Shown here in pieces: positions 26,917 to 35,229 of a stretch of 64,000 nt of DNA (the stretch's first letter is position 1; every line of letters starts with the position of its first letter). The DNA is from Methanogenium sp. S4BF. GTDB lineage: Archaea > Halobacteriota > Methanomicrobia > Methanomicrobiales > Methanomicrobiaceae. The DNA lies in the NCBI RefSeq assembly GCF_029633965.1, contig NZ_CP091277.1:1795940-1859939 (forward strand), written 5' to 3'. Under the pieces are notes generated by a model. The model made no database searches. It saw only the letters and a list, made by a program, of their open reading frames with translations, and had not been told where the DNA came from. A program made the position numbers and the translations under genes.

Positions 26917-27420
26917 ATGAGACTCAAAAGATCAAACGATACCCCTCACCACCTGATTCAAACAGGCACGCTGCTTCTCGTTGTTGCAGTCATGACAGTT
27001 TGCTGCGCCGGCTGCACAGGGGAGGGGTCGGAACAGTTGAATACACAGAAGAATACCGCAGAGACCGAAGTCACCTACACCGGATCGAATGTGGAAACCG
27101 TCGAACTCTATCATTTTCATGGTGACCGGAGCTGCACCTCCTGCGTCGTGCTGGGCAATTTTGCCGAAGAAACCGTCACAGAATGCTACGCACCGGAACT
27201 GGAGTCCGGCCGGCTGGTGTTTGCTCATGTCAATTATGACGAACCGGAAGCGAAAGACCTCGTAGAACGGTATCATCCGACCGGATCCTCTCTCTGGATA
27301 GGCGTTTCAGACGAGAACGGGTTCTATAAACAGGAACTGGTCGCTCCCTGGTACATGCTCAGCGATAAGGATGAGTATTCGCAGTATCTCAGAGCGGTTA
27401 TTGAGCAGCAAATAGGATAG
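26917..27420 (+). CDS. ArsF-like thioredoxin-fold lipoprotein
   Basis: About 167 residues. Signal sequence with lipobox-like CCAGCTGE. The mature domain has VELYHFHGDRSCTSCVVLGN, a thioredoxin-type CxxC at the start of the first helix, then VFAHVNYDEPEAKDLVERY. This matches proteins named nitrophenyl compound nitroreductase subunit ArsF family. It probably works as a membrane-anchored thiol redox or metalloid-handling protein with the permease encoded 10 bases downstream. The start follows GAGGAATC. Confidence 0.8.
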   Translation: MRLKRSNDTPHHLIQTGTLLLVVAVMTVCCAGCTGEGSEQLNTQKNTAETEVTYTGSNVETVELYHFHGDRSCTSCVVLGNFAEETVTECYAPELESGRLVFAHVNYDEPEAKDLVERYHPTGSSLWIGVSDENGFYKQELVAPWYMLSDKDEYSQYLRAVIEQQIG

Positions 27421-27429
27421 GGCGACCCG

Positions 27430-28155
27430 ATGGACATTATGGGGTTCATGCAGACGATGGGGATGAGCGGCGTTCCGCTCGTCGCTGCCTTTTTTATCGG
27501 CCTGATGACGGCGATGAGCCCCTGCCCCCTTGCGACCAATATCACCGCCATCGCCTACATCTCACGGAAGCCGGGCAACAGCCGGCATACGCTTCTCGTG
27601 GGATTTTTGTATGCCATGGGGAGGACAGCCGGATACGTGGCCATTGCTGCGGCAATTGTGTATGCCGGACTTAATGTGCAGGTTATCTCTTTCTTCTTAC
27701 AGGAATACGGCGAGATGGTCCTCGGCCCTCTGCTTTTGCTCCTTGGTATCCTGATGCTTGACGTCATCGACATCCCCTTTCCGGGAGGGGGCGGTCGGGG
27801 AGGAGACCGGCTCACATCCTTCATGGAGACATACGCAGAGAAGGGGATTGTTGGGAGTTTTATCCTCGGCGTTCTCTTTGCACTCAGTTTCTGCCCGTTT
27901 AGTGCGGTTCTCTTCTTCGGCATGCTCATCCCTATCGCACTGAAGACCGGAGACGCCCTCCTCGTCCCCACAATATTCGGGATTGCAACGGCCCTGCCGG
28001 TTATTGTCGTTTCCCTCCTGCTTGTCCGCGGTGTCGGACAGGCGGTACGGTTTATGCAGCGGGCGCAGGTGGTGGATTTCTGGGTGAAGAAGGCGGTTGC
28101 CATGGTTTTTATCGGGGCTGGGTGCTATCTGCTCTGGATTACGTGGGCGGGATAA
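27430..28155 (+). CDS. ArsG-like / CcdA-type membrane protein
   Basis: 241 residues, about six to seven membrane helices, of the CcdA/DsbD transmembrane superfamily. Key motifs are AMSPCPLATNITAIAYIS and LSFCPFSAVLFFG, with one cysteine beside prolines in each half, as in proteins that pass thiol electrons across the membrane. Such proteins are annotated as aromatic aminobenzylarsenical efflux permease ArsG family transporters. With the preceding ArsF-like protein it forms a probable thiol redox or export pair. Confidence 0.85.
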   Translation: MDIMGFMQTMGMSGVPLVAAFFIGLMTAMSPCPLATNITAIAYISRKPGNSRHTLLVGFLYAMGRTAGYVAIAAAIVYAGLNVQVISFFLQEYGEMVLGPLLLLLGILMLDVIDIPFPGGGGRGGDRLTSFMETYAEKGIVGSFILGVLFALSFCPFSAVLFFGMLIPIALKTGDALLVPTIFGIATALPVIVVSLLLVRGVGQAVRFMQRAQVVDFWVKKAVAMVFIGAGCYLLWITWAG

Positions 28156-28302
28156 GGTGACAGGGAAGGAGCGATCGACCGGATCACCCTGAAGCACCGG
28201 ATATCCACGTAGGAAGAGAGGATATCCATCACCCGGAGACCGGGCAATTTCCGTGTGAATCTATTTCAGCCCCCGGGGGTACCGTTAACAAAGAGAGATA
28301 TT

Positions 28303-29265
28303 ATGCGTAAATTTTCCCCCGTTACGAGTGGTATCACCCTGTGTCTCATTGCAGCCTGCCTTATCTGCGGCTGCACGGACACCGGAGCACCGGCAGATAT
28401 CACCGGCACTGCAACTGCTGCCACACCCCTCACTGCAGATCCCATCGATATCGAAAACGTGACCGTACAGACAGCCTCCGTTGACGACATCCAAATCGCC
28501 TACAAAGAGTTCGGCGACGGCCCGCCGCTGGTCCTTATCATGGGCTATGCCGGGACGATGGATATGTGGGACGTCCGGGTGCTGCAGGAGCTGGCCCGCC
28601 ACTACCGGGTGGTCGTCTTCGACAACCGGGGGATGGGCCTCTCCACCTCGTCAGAGAAGGAGTACACCATCTCACTCTTCGCAAACGACACCGCAGCATT
28701 CATGGAGGCGATCGGGAGAGAGAAGGCCCATATCCTCGGGTGGTCAATGGGTTCAGACATCGCCCTTGCACTCACTCATGAACACCCCGAACGGGTCGAT
28801 AAACTCATACTCTACGCCGCCGATCCGGGTGGAGACGAGTCTGTCCCCATGGACCCTGAGGTGGAGAAGGCACTCCTCAACACCTCGGGAACACCGATGG
28901 AACGGGGTATGCGCCTCTTATCCCTCCTCTTCCCTTCAGACTGGATGGCACAGCACCCCAGCCCGGAGGAGTACTTCCCGAATGTCACCGAGAGTACCCC
29001 TGCGGAGAATATTGCACGACAGGGAGAAGCGATGGGAGCGAGAAAGGGGGTCTCTGCATGGCTCGGTACCGTCACGCAGCCGACCCTTCTCATCGTCGGG
29101 GATCAGGACATCCTCGCCCGGCCCGCCAACTCGTTTTACATCGGGGAGCGGATTCCGTCTGCCAGTGTGGTGCAGATCCGGGGAGGCGGGCATGGCGTGA
29201 TGTATCAGTATCCGGAGGATTTCACGGATATTGTACTGACGTTCCTTGAGCTGGAGCAGTGGTAA
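28303..29265 (+). CDS. Alpha/beta-fold hydrolase lipoprotein
   Basis: 320 residues. N-terminal lipobox (CLICGCTDTG), then an alpha/beta hydrolase: oxyanion region VLIMGYAGTMDMWDVRVL, FDNRGMGLSTSS, nucleophile elbow GWSMGSDIALAL, acid in IVGDQDILARP and catalytic His in GGGHGVMYQYPEDF. An extracellular esterase or peptidase role is plausible; the substrate is unknown. ATG 28303 chosen as the first start giving a signal peptide. Confidence 0.87.
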   Translation: MRKFSPVTSGITLCLIAACLICGCTDTGAPADITGTATAATPLTADPIDIENVTVQTASVDDIQIAYKEFGDGPPLVLIMGYAGTMDMWDVRVLQELARHYRVVVFDNRGMGLSTSSEKEYTISLFANDTAAFMEAIGREKAHILGWSMGSDIALALTHEHPERVDKLILYAADPGGDESVPMDPEVEKALLNTSGTPMERGMRLLSLLFPSDWMAQHPSPEEYFPNVTESTPAENIARQGEAMGARKGVSAWLGTVTQPTLLIVGDQDILARPANSFYIGERIPSASVVQIRGGGHGVMYQYPEDFTDIVLTFLELEQW

Positions 29266-29560
29266 GGAGAGGCAAACCTGCCCTTTTTGAACCCCATTTT
29301 CAGGGAATTGGGGAGTGAAATGGAGGTATTTCCCCCCAAGATTTATTGCAAAAAATATACGCGGATTTTGCCAGCCATTTACTTGAAATACGACAGATTA
29401 TGGATTACTAAGCGGTTGCTATTGGGCGGTATTTTGTTAGGACATATTAGTCCTTTTGATTGAGAACGACCCACTCCGTGCTTCTGTGTGGACACAAATT
29501 AACAGGACTGAGAACGGGTATTTTGGCAATTCAACCAATTTTTGAGCAAATATTAAATTA
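29266..29560. other. AT-rich non-coding stretch, edge of a low-GC island
   Basis: GC content falls sharply here compared with flanking genes and stays low through about 30470. No credible gene; runs such as AAAATATACG and TTTGAGCAAATATTAAAT. It marks the left side of the HNH island. Confidence 0.5.
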
Positions 29561-30070
29561 TCACCTCAAACCTTTGAAGAAAACATCCAAATCATTATTA
29601 CCAGTATTTTTCTTTTTACCACCACTAGACCCAAAGAGATCAGGCATATCAACTTTTATTGGCTTAATGACAGGTTGAGAAATTTTCGGCGCCCTCATCT
29701 TTGATGAGGACGAATTTGCATCATCCACTTTAGGACGATTCCTCAATATACTTCGAATCTCTTTTTTTACGGATTCAGAACGTTTTTTTATCCATCCCTT
29801 TTGAGTATTTTTAGGAATTGGCTTATGATGAACGTCATCATGACATATAGAACAGAGGACGAGCAAATTACTGGGCGTATTGAGATCTTTGGTACCAGAA
29901 GCTTTTGAAGCCTCTTCAATATGGTGGACTTTGAGATTTCTCAGAGGGAACTTTTTCCCACATTTTTCACATCTATTTCCTACTGCAGCCTTAATTTTTG
30001 CTTTTTTTGCCGGAGTAAGAGCATGCCGTGTCTTTTCCGTATCGGTTCTGTTGTCAAAGATACCAGCCAT
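29561..30070 (-). CDS. HNH endonuclease
   Basis: 169 residues. The HNH core is RCEKCGKKFPLRNLKVHHIE followed by NTPSNLLVLCSICHDDVHH: two zinc-knuckle Cys pairs and the metal-binding histidines. The C-terminal half is basic, low-complexity and ends FFKGLR. Codon usage is AT-rich, unlike its neighbours, consistent with acquisition by transfer. Its ATG lies one base after the stop of the small upstream gene, preceded by GTGAGG, so the two form an operon. Confidence 0.85.
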   Translation of the reverse strand: MAGIFDNRTDTEKTRHALTPAKKAKIKAAVGNRCEKCGKKFPLRNLKVHHIEEASKASGTKDLNTPSNLLVLCSICHDDVHHKPIPKNTQKGWIKKRSESVKKEIRSILRNRPKVDDANSSSSKMRAPKISQPVIKPIKVDMPDLFGSSGGKKKNTGNNDLDVFFKGLR

Positions 30071-30071
30071 G

Positions 30072-30236
30072 CTATTCTTTCCTCACTCCCTTGTATTTCC
30101 CTCCCGACTTTTTGGCACTCTTAATCCTCCCCGTTTCTGCATCCCTCTTATAATTCAATCCTGTCCGCGGATTGCTAAATTGGCTCGTCTTTTTTACTGC
30201 CCCCCTGCGATAACCATCGCCAGTATTTTTTGCCAT
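30072..30236 (-). CDS. 54-residue basic protein of the NTGDGYRRGAV...KGVRKE family
   Basis: The product begins MAKNTGDGYRRGAVKKTSQF, continues NPRTGLNYKRDAETGRI and ends KYKGVRKE. I recognise this as a widespread small hypothetical family, often in bacterial accessory regions; function unknown. An in-frame ATG at 30272 would add MECCKVYHCGDL, but relatives begin at MAKNTG. Highly basic, so nucleic acid binding is possible. First gene of a two-gene unit with the HNH nuclease. Confidence 0.7.
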   Translation of the reverse strand: MAKNTGDGYRRGAVKKTSQFSNPRTGLNYKRDAETGRIKSAKKSGGKYKGVRKE

Positions 30237-30477
30237 CAAATCGCCACAATGATATACTTTACAGCATTCCATACTTAAATTTTACTGAAATAAGCACAAA
30301 GTCTGAAAAATAGTAATAAATGAGCAAACACATCAAATACATCTAAATTTAATCATTATCCAGACTCGATAATGAAAATACACTTGTCCCACCACCGCCT
30401 TCCCTGTCCTCCACCCCCCTCAAAAACCCATAAATACCATACAACAGATCAGTCATCCCTACCAGAAGGGATACAAA

Positions 30478-31671
30478 ATGCTCCACCGCACACTACCAAA
30501 AACAGGGGACACACTCTCCATACTGGGCTTCGGCTGCATGCGCCTCCCCGAGAAGGACGGCCGGATTGATGAGGAACGGGCCACACAACAGCTCAGGTAT
30601 GCCATCGACCACGGGGTGAACTACGTGGACACCGCATGGAGTTATCACATGGGAGAGAGCGAGCCCTTTGTCGGCCGGGCCCTTCGTGACGGATACCGGG
30701 AGAAGGTCCGCCTTGCGACCAAACTTCCGTCGTGGCTGGTTACATCGCGTGCGGATATGGACCGGTTTCTCGATGCACAGCTGGAGAAGCTGCAGACCGA
30801 CCATATCGACTACTACCTCATCCATGTGCTGAACACCACAGAGAAACTCGCACAGATGGAAACATGCGGCATGACCGCGTTCCTTGACGAGGCAAAGGCG
30901 AAGGGAAAGATTGTGAACGCCGGCTTCTCCTTCCACAGACCCGCAGAGGACTTCGCCCCGATTGTGGACGCATATCCGTGGGAGTTCTGCCAGATCCAGT
31001 ATAATATCCTCGACGAGCAGAACCAGGCAGGCACAAAAGGGCTGAAATACGCCGCAGGAAAGGGCCTTGGCGTCATCATCATGGAGCCGCTCCGGGGAGG
31101 CAACCTGACCGACCCGGTGCCCCCTGCAGTCGGGGAGATCTGGGACCGCTCCCCCGTTCAGCGGACACCTGCCGAGTGGGCGCTGCGCTGGGTGTGGAAC
31201 CATCCGGAGGTAACCGTCGTCCTCTCGGGCATGAACCGGGAGGAGCATATCAAAGAGAACCTGCGCACCGCCAACGAGGCCCATCCCGACTCCCTCTCGG
31301 ATTCAGAACTGACCTGCATCAGGCACGTGACCGATACCTACCGTGAACTGATGAAGGTCGGCTGCACCGGCTGCCAGTACTGCATGCCCTGCCCGTCTGA
31401 CGTAGATATCCCGCTCTGTTTTGAGCTCTACAACAACAAGTACATCTTCAAAAATCCGGATGCAGACATGTTCTATGTCGTCCGGCTCTCCGGTGTGCTC
31501 ACCAACGGGCCGGAACAGTATGCCTCCCAGTGCGTGCAGTGCATGGAATGTCTGGAGAAATGCCCCCAGCACATCGATATCCCGACCATGCTCAGGTCCA
31601 TCGCAGACGAGATGGAAGGGGAAGGGTTTGAGGAGCGAAAGGAGATGGCACGAAATCTGTTTGCGGAATAG
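30478..31671 (+). CDS. Aldo/keto reductase with C-terminal 2[4Fe-4S] ferredoxin domain
   Basis: 397 residues. The aldo/keto barrel (1-280) has GFGCMRLPEKDGR, the catalytic Asp/Tyr stretch VDTAWSYHMGES, and TKLPSWLV. The C-terminal ferredoxin-like domain contains GCTGCQYCMPCPSDVDIP and CVQCMECLEKCPQHIDIP, two Fe-S binding motifs. This two-domain family is common in methanogens and clostridia; substrates are unknown. A TATA-like CATAAATACC lies about 45 bases before the ATG. Confidence 0.93.
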   Translation: MLHRTLPKTGDTLSILGFGCMRLPEKDGRIDEERATQQLRYAIDHGVNYVDTAWSYHMGESEPFVGRALRDGYREKVRLATKLPSWLVTSRADMDRFLDAQLEKLQTDHIDYYLIHVLNTTEKLAQMETCGMTAFLDEAKAKGKIVNAGFSFHRPAEDFAPIVDAYPWEFCQIQYNILDEQNQAGTKGLKYAAGKGLGVIIMEPLRGGNLTDPVPPAVGEIWDRSPVQRTPAEWALRWVWNHPEVTVVLSGMNREEHIKENLRTANEAHPDSLSDSELTCIRHVTDTYRELMKVGCTGCQYCMPCPSDVDIPLCFELYNNKYIFKNPDADMFYVVRLSGVLTNGPEQYASQCVQCMECLEKCPQHIDIPTMLRSIADEMEGEGFEERKEMARNLFAE

Positions 31672-31825
31672 TCTCCCGGATGAGAGAGCATCCTTTCTGC
31701 AGGTACTATTTTTCCCCGGCACTGTTTTTGCTCGTTCCCTGCCCCAACACCATCCATCTGCCCACACCGGAAGATTTCAGAACAGATGACATTACCTTTT
31801 AGATGCCTGCACCGCACAGATATTT

Positions 31826-31844
31826 GTATACATGCTAAACAATA
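31826..31844 (+). promoter_or_regulatory. Copy 1 of a 19-bp motif at the MarR gene start
   Basis: GTATACATGCTAAACAATA overlaps the marR start codon. It matches a copy at 32445-32463 at 17 of 19 bases. A TATA-like stretch TTACCTTTTAGA 30 bases upstream would place transcription start on this motif, fitting a repressor site for the MarR-type protein and a leaderless transcript. Confidence 0.45.
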
Positions 31845-32356
31845 CCCCCTCCGACACAGGCACCACGATACCCGACCTGACAGAAGCCTTCATCCGGGTG
31901 CTTGCAAAGGCGGCGGCAGTCGAGAAGGAGCCCGTTGATATCGGCCACGGGGTGCACCTCTATACCTCAGAAGTCCACCTGATCGATTGTGTCGCCCGCT
32001 ACCCGGAGGAAAGCATCTCAGGAGTGGCCACCCGTCTTGGGGTGACCAAGGGGGCCATATCCCAGACTGCCGCAAAACTGGAGAAGAAGGGATATATTGG
32101 GAAATACAGCAGAGAAGGCGACAAAAAGACGGTTCTGCTACGCCTCACCGGGCGCGGAGAGGAGGCATACGCGTGGCACCGCCGCTACCACGAACAGATG
32201 GACCATATCCTTGCATCACATCTCGCGGCTCTCACCCGGACAGACCGCGAACACCTCCTGGCACTCCTCTCCGGGCTCGAGGAGATGTTTGACACCTGTC
32301 CGGCTGTACGGGAGAGCATCTCCCGAATCCCGCAGAAATCCCCTGCAGACCGATAG
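31832..32356 (+). CDS. MarR-family transcriptional regulator
   Basis: 174 residues with a central winged helix: SEVHLIDCVARYPEESISGV, recognition helix TKGAISQTAAKLEKKGYI, wing REGDKKTVLLRLTGRGEEAY, and C-terminal dimer helices. No ribosome site precedes the ATG, so the transcript may be leaderless. The repeated 19-bp motif at its own start and before the downstream GNAT gene suggests it regulates both. Confidence 0.9.
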   Translation: MLNNTPSDTGTTIPDLTEAFIRVLAKAAAVEKEPVDIGHGVHLYTSEVHLIDCVARYPEESISGVATRLGVTKGAISQTAAKLEKKGYIGKYSREGDKKTVLLRLTGRGEEAYAWHRRYHEQMDHILASHLAALTRTDREHLLALLSGLEEMFDTCPAVRESISRIPQKSPADR

Positions 32357-32444
32357 CCATCGGCATCCGGCACCGCCGGACCATCAGCTATTTTGCCCGT
32401 TCTGTGTTACACCAGCCATAGTTGCCAGCATCTATCCTAAAATA

Positions 32445-32463
32445 GTATAGTTGCTAAACAATA
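32445..32463 (+). promoter_or_regulatory. Copy 2 of the 19-bp motif, before the GNAT gene
   Basis: GTATAGTTGCTAAACAATA directly follows a TATA-like CTAAAATAGTATAG and lies 47 bases before the GNAT start. It differs from copy 1 at two bases only. Confidence 0.45.
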
Positions 32464-32509
32464 TTCAGATCGGCCCATCTGCACCGCACCGGTCGAAGAG
32501 GAAAACCCC

Positions 32510-33004
32510 ATGACAGAATATACCCTGGACGCAATACGCCCGGAAGACAGAAAAGCCGTCATCGACATCTTCAACCACTACATCGAGCACAGTTTCGCGG
32601 CATACCCGGCAGAACCGGTGCCGTACGCAATGTTTGACCACCTCTGCTCGCTTGCTGACGGATATCCCTCATGTGTGGTCAGGGACACCGCCGGCATCGC
32701 AGTCGGATTCGGGATGCTGCATGCCTACAATCCGATGTCCGCCTTTGCCCGCACCGCTGAGGTGACATACTTTATCAGGCCGGATATGACCGGTCAGGGC
32801 CTGGGGGGCCGTATCCTGACCCACCTTGAAACGGGGGCACAGGAGCAGGGCATCGCCTGCATTCTCGCGTCGATCTCCTCCAAAAACTCCGGCAGCATCC
32901 GATTCCATGCCGCACACGGCTTCACGGAATGCGGCAGATTCAGAAACATCGGCGAGAAGAACGGTATAATCTTTGACACCGTCTGGATGGAGAAAGAGAT
33001 CTGA
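32510..33004 (+). CDS. GNAT-family N-acetyltransferase
   Basis: 164 residues. Begins YTLDAIRPEDRKAVIDIFNH; the acetyl-CoA site is in EVTYFIRPDMTGQGLGGRIL and the C-terminal ISSKNSGSIRFHAAHGFTECG is typical of the phosphinothricin/methionine sulfoximine acetyltransferase-like branch. The substrate is probably an amino acid or small amine; not determined. Possibly controlled by the adjacent MarR protein. Confidence 0.88.
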   Translation: MTEYTLDAIRPEDRKAVIDIFNHYIEHSFAAYPAEPVPYAMFDHLCSLADGYPSCVVRDTAGIAVGFGMLHAYNPMSAFARTAEVTYFIRPDMTGQGLGGRILTHLETGAQEQGIACILASISSKNSGSIRFHAAHGFTECGRFRNIGEKNGIIFDTVWMEKEI

Positions 33005-33117
33005 TACCACGGCAGAACAAGTGATCTGTCATCCTGAACCCGTGCATGGCAGGCAACCGTGTTTAGCAGAACGATTTTTCAGGAATATATTTCACCTGTC
33101 GGATATGATGTAAGCAT

Positions 33118-34272
33118 ATGAAACCGGACCGAAAGATTGCAGTATCCCAGTCTTCCAAATCAGGGCTCCCCCCCGGGACACTGATCCATGTGGGTGACCG
33201 GGACCCTGCACCGACGCAGATCCGGTGTTTCGAGTATAACCAGCATTCCACCGATGAGAAACGTCCGGCGGACTTAACTGTGTGCTCCGGTGAAGCCGAC
33301 AGATGTGCCTGGATTAAGGTGTCGGGCCTTTCCGATCTGGAACAGATAAAAAAAATCGGCGAACTCCTGTCCCTCCATCCGTTAACGCTTGAGGACATAC
33401 TGAATACCAACCAACGGCCGAAGTATGAGGAGTTTGATGATTACCTCTATTTAGTGCTTAAAATCATCCGGATAGAAACCACCCCGGAGGAGGGAACGGA
33501 GAATGGGGACAGGAGAAGCGGCACAGGCGATACCGGCACAAAACCGGAGACCACACAGGAATCTGAAGACAAGTATACCATTTCAGCCGCCCAGTTAAGC
33601 ATCGTACTGACAGACAGGATCGTCTGTTCATTTGAAGAGGCAAACAGCGACATATTCAATGGCATCATCACCCGGCTCTTTGACGAGAAAAGCCGGATAC
33701 GCAAACTGGGTTCGGATTACCTGATGTATGCCCTTGCAGACTGTGTCGTTGACAATTATTTCGTCGTCTTTGAGCGAATCGGGGAGGATATCGAGGAACT
33801 TGAGGAGCGTATAATTGACGGAGCAGACCCCGATGTCATGGAAGAGATCTATACCCTCAAGAGAAATCTTCTCGACATACGAAAACGGGTCTGGCCCCTC
33901 CGGGAGACCATCGCCGGACTTCTCAGGAACAAACCGGAGTTCATATCCGAACAGACGGAAGTATTCCTGAATGATGTGTCCGACCATCTCTACCAGTTAA
34001 ATGATATTCTGGAGTCCTACCGGGAGATGTCCACCGGGCTGTACGAGATCTACCTCTCGACCCTGAGCAACCGGATGAATGAGGTGATGAAGGTCCTGAC
34101 CATCATCGCAACCATCTTCATCCCCCTGACCTTTATTGCAGGCATATACGGGATGAATTTTGCATCGATGCCGGAACTGCAGTGGGAGTTTGGCTATCCG
34201 GCAGCGATCCTTGCCATGCTTGTTACAGCCGGAATAATGGTCCTGTATTTCAGGAAGAAGCAGTGGATATGA
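33118..34272 (+). CDS. corA: CorA-type magnesium/cobalt transporter
   Basis: 384 residues. A long cytoplasmic N-terminal domain (WIKVSGLSDLEQIKKIGELL, HPLTLEDILNTNQRPKYEEF) contains an atypical acidic low-complexity insert (about residues 120-145, EEGTENGDRRSGTGDTGT). Two C-terminal helices flank the selectivity signature YGMNF, ending RKKQWI. Pentameric channel for Mg2+ and sometimes Co2+. TATA-like GGAATATATTT lies about 35 bases upstream of the ATG. Confidence 0.95.
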   Translation: MKPDRKIAVSQSSKSGLPPGTLIHVGDRDPAPTQIRCFEYNQHSTDEKRPADLTVCSGEADRCAWIKVSGLSDLEQIKKIGELLSLHPLTLEDILNTNQRPKYEEFDDYLYLVLKIIRIETTPEEGTENGDRRSGTGDTGTKPETTQESEDKYTISAAQLSIVLTDRIVCSFEEANSDIFNGIITRLFDEKSRIRKLGSDYLMYALADCVVDNYFVVFERIGEDIEELEERIIDGADPDVMEEIYTLKRNLLDIRKRVWPLRETIAGLLRNKPEFISEQTEVFLNDVSDHLYQLNDILESYREMSTGLYEIYLSTLSNRMNEVMKVLTIIATIFIPLTFIAGIYGMNFASMPELQWEFGYPAAILAMLVTAGIMVLYFRKKQWI

Positions 34273-35229
34273 AGCTTATGATGCGGGTGGGAATCGCCCC
34301 TCCGGCCAAAAACGGCATTGATTGAGGTTCTCAGCTTTTTTTTTAGAGGACCGGTGTGCCCGCCGTTACCCGCGCTGCGGAAATGGTTTCAGCAGGAATC
34401 GGAGAGGTTTGAACGACAGCAGTCCCGCACCCTTCTTCCGGCCCGGCCTCAACAGTCTCCGGCGGCGATACGGTTCCTGTGTCAGTACATCCGGTGAAGA
34501 ACGCTCACGGTACAATGAGCAGGCAAGAACAGAAAGATACGTCGTTCGTTTTCGGCCGTTAGCTGTGTTTTCTATCCATATTACTCTTCATGAGGCTTGG
34601 GAACCGGCTGATAAAAGAGGTTCTGATTCGTATGGGAACCGTGCGGAAGAACATTTCATTTGATACTGCCGGACCCGGACGTCTGGCATCACCAGATATA
34701 TCAGGACAGGCGCGGTATCGAATCAACAGAGGCGGGAACAACTGCCTGCCACGATGCTCAAAAAGGGAGATCTGCTCCACGGATGGGGCGGAAAATCCAA
34801 TGCACGGGGATAAACGCACCGGAGCAAAAGAGACAGACGCTCACACCACCCATCCGGCATATCATCCCGATAATTTGCTGAGATCCGATTCTCTTTCATA
34901 GTGCCCGACAAATAGAATGAGTCAGACCTCCCCGGCGTCATCCGCAGAGCAGATGACGGCCCGGTCAGGAGCGACCGGCCCCGGAGTGTGACTGCCCGCG
35001 TTCGTCAGGAAAACTGCGTGCGGGCCGACCACATGATGCCCCCGGCGCAGGGTAAACACAAACAGCACCGCAATCCGACCATACCACATACCTCTTCAGT
35101 CCCGTTCACATCTCACCCGGGGACCGAAGGAAGGCAGAGAAGATACCGGCCAACGGCGCACATAACCACCGCCGTCGGTGCAGCCCGCCCGAAAAGAGGG
35201 GGCAGGTATTTATCCACAATTTTAACATA
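34273..35229. other. 957-base gene-poor region upstream of nrdJ
   Basis: No reading frame here looks like protein: candidates are rich in Arg, Ser and Pro with no motif and poor starts. It includes a T run (34338-34347), three GC hairpins (34936-35024) and, just before nrdJ, an AT-rich GTATTTATCCACAATTTTAA promoter-like stretch. Confidence 0.55.
34936..35024 (+). ncRNA. Candidate structured RNA: three consecutive GC hairpins
   Basis: CGTCATC (34936-34942) pairs with GATGACG (34952-34958); CCGGTC (34961-34966) pairs with GACCGG (34973-34978); CCCGC (34995-34999) pairs with GCGGG (35020-35024). Three adjacent stems in a non-coding stretch suggest an expressed structured RNA or leader. Strand is assumed to be that of nrdJ. 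It does not match riboswitch consensus I know. Confidence 0.3.

Noticed and set aside
34273-35229. Cobalamin riboswitch upstream of the B12-dependent reductase
   Set aside because: I could not find the conserved B12-box or its core pairing; the hairpins present do not fit.
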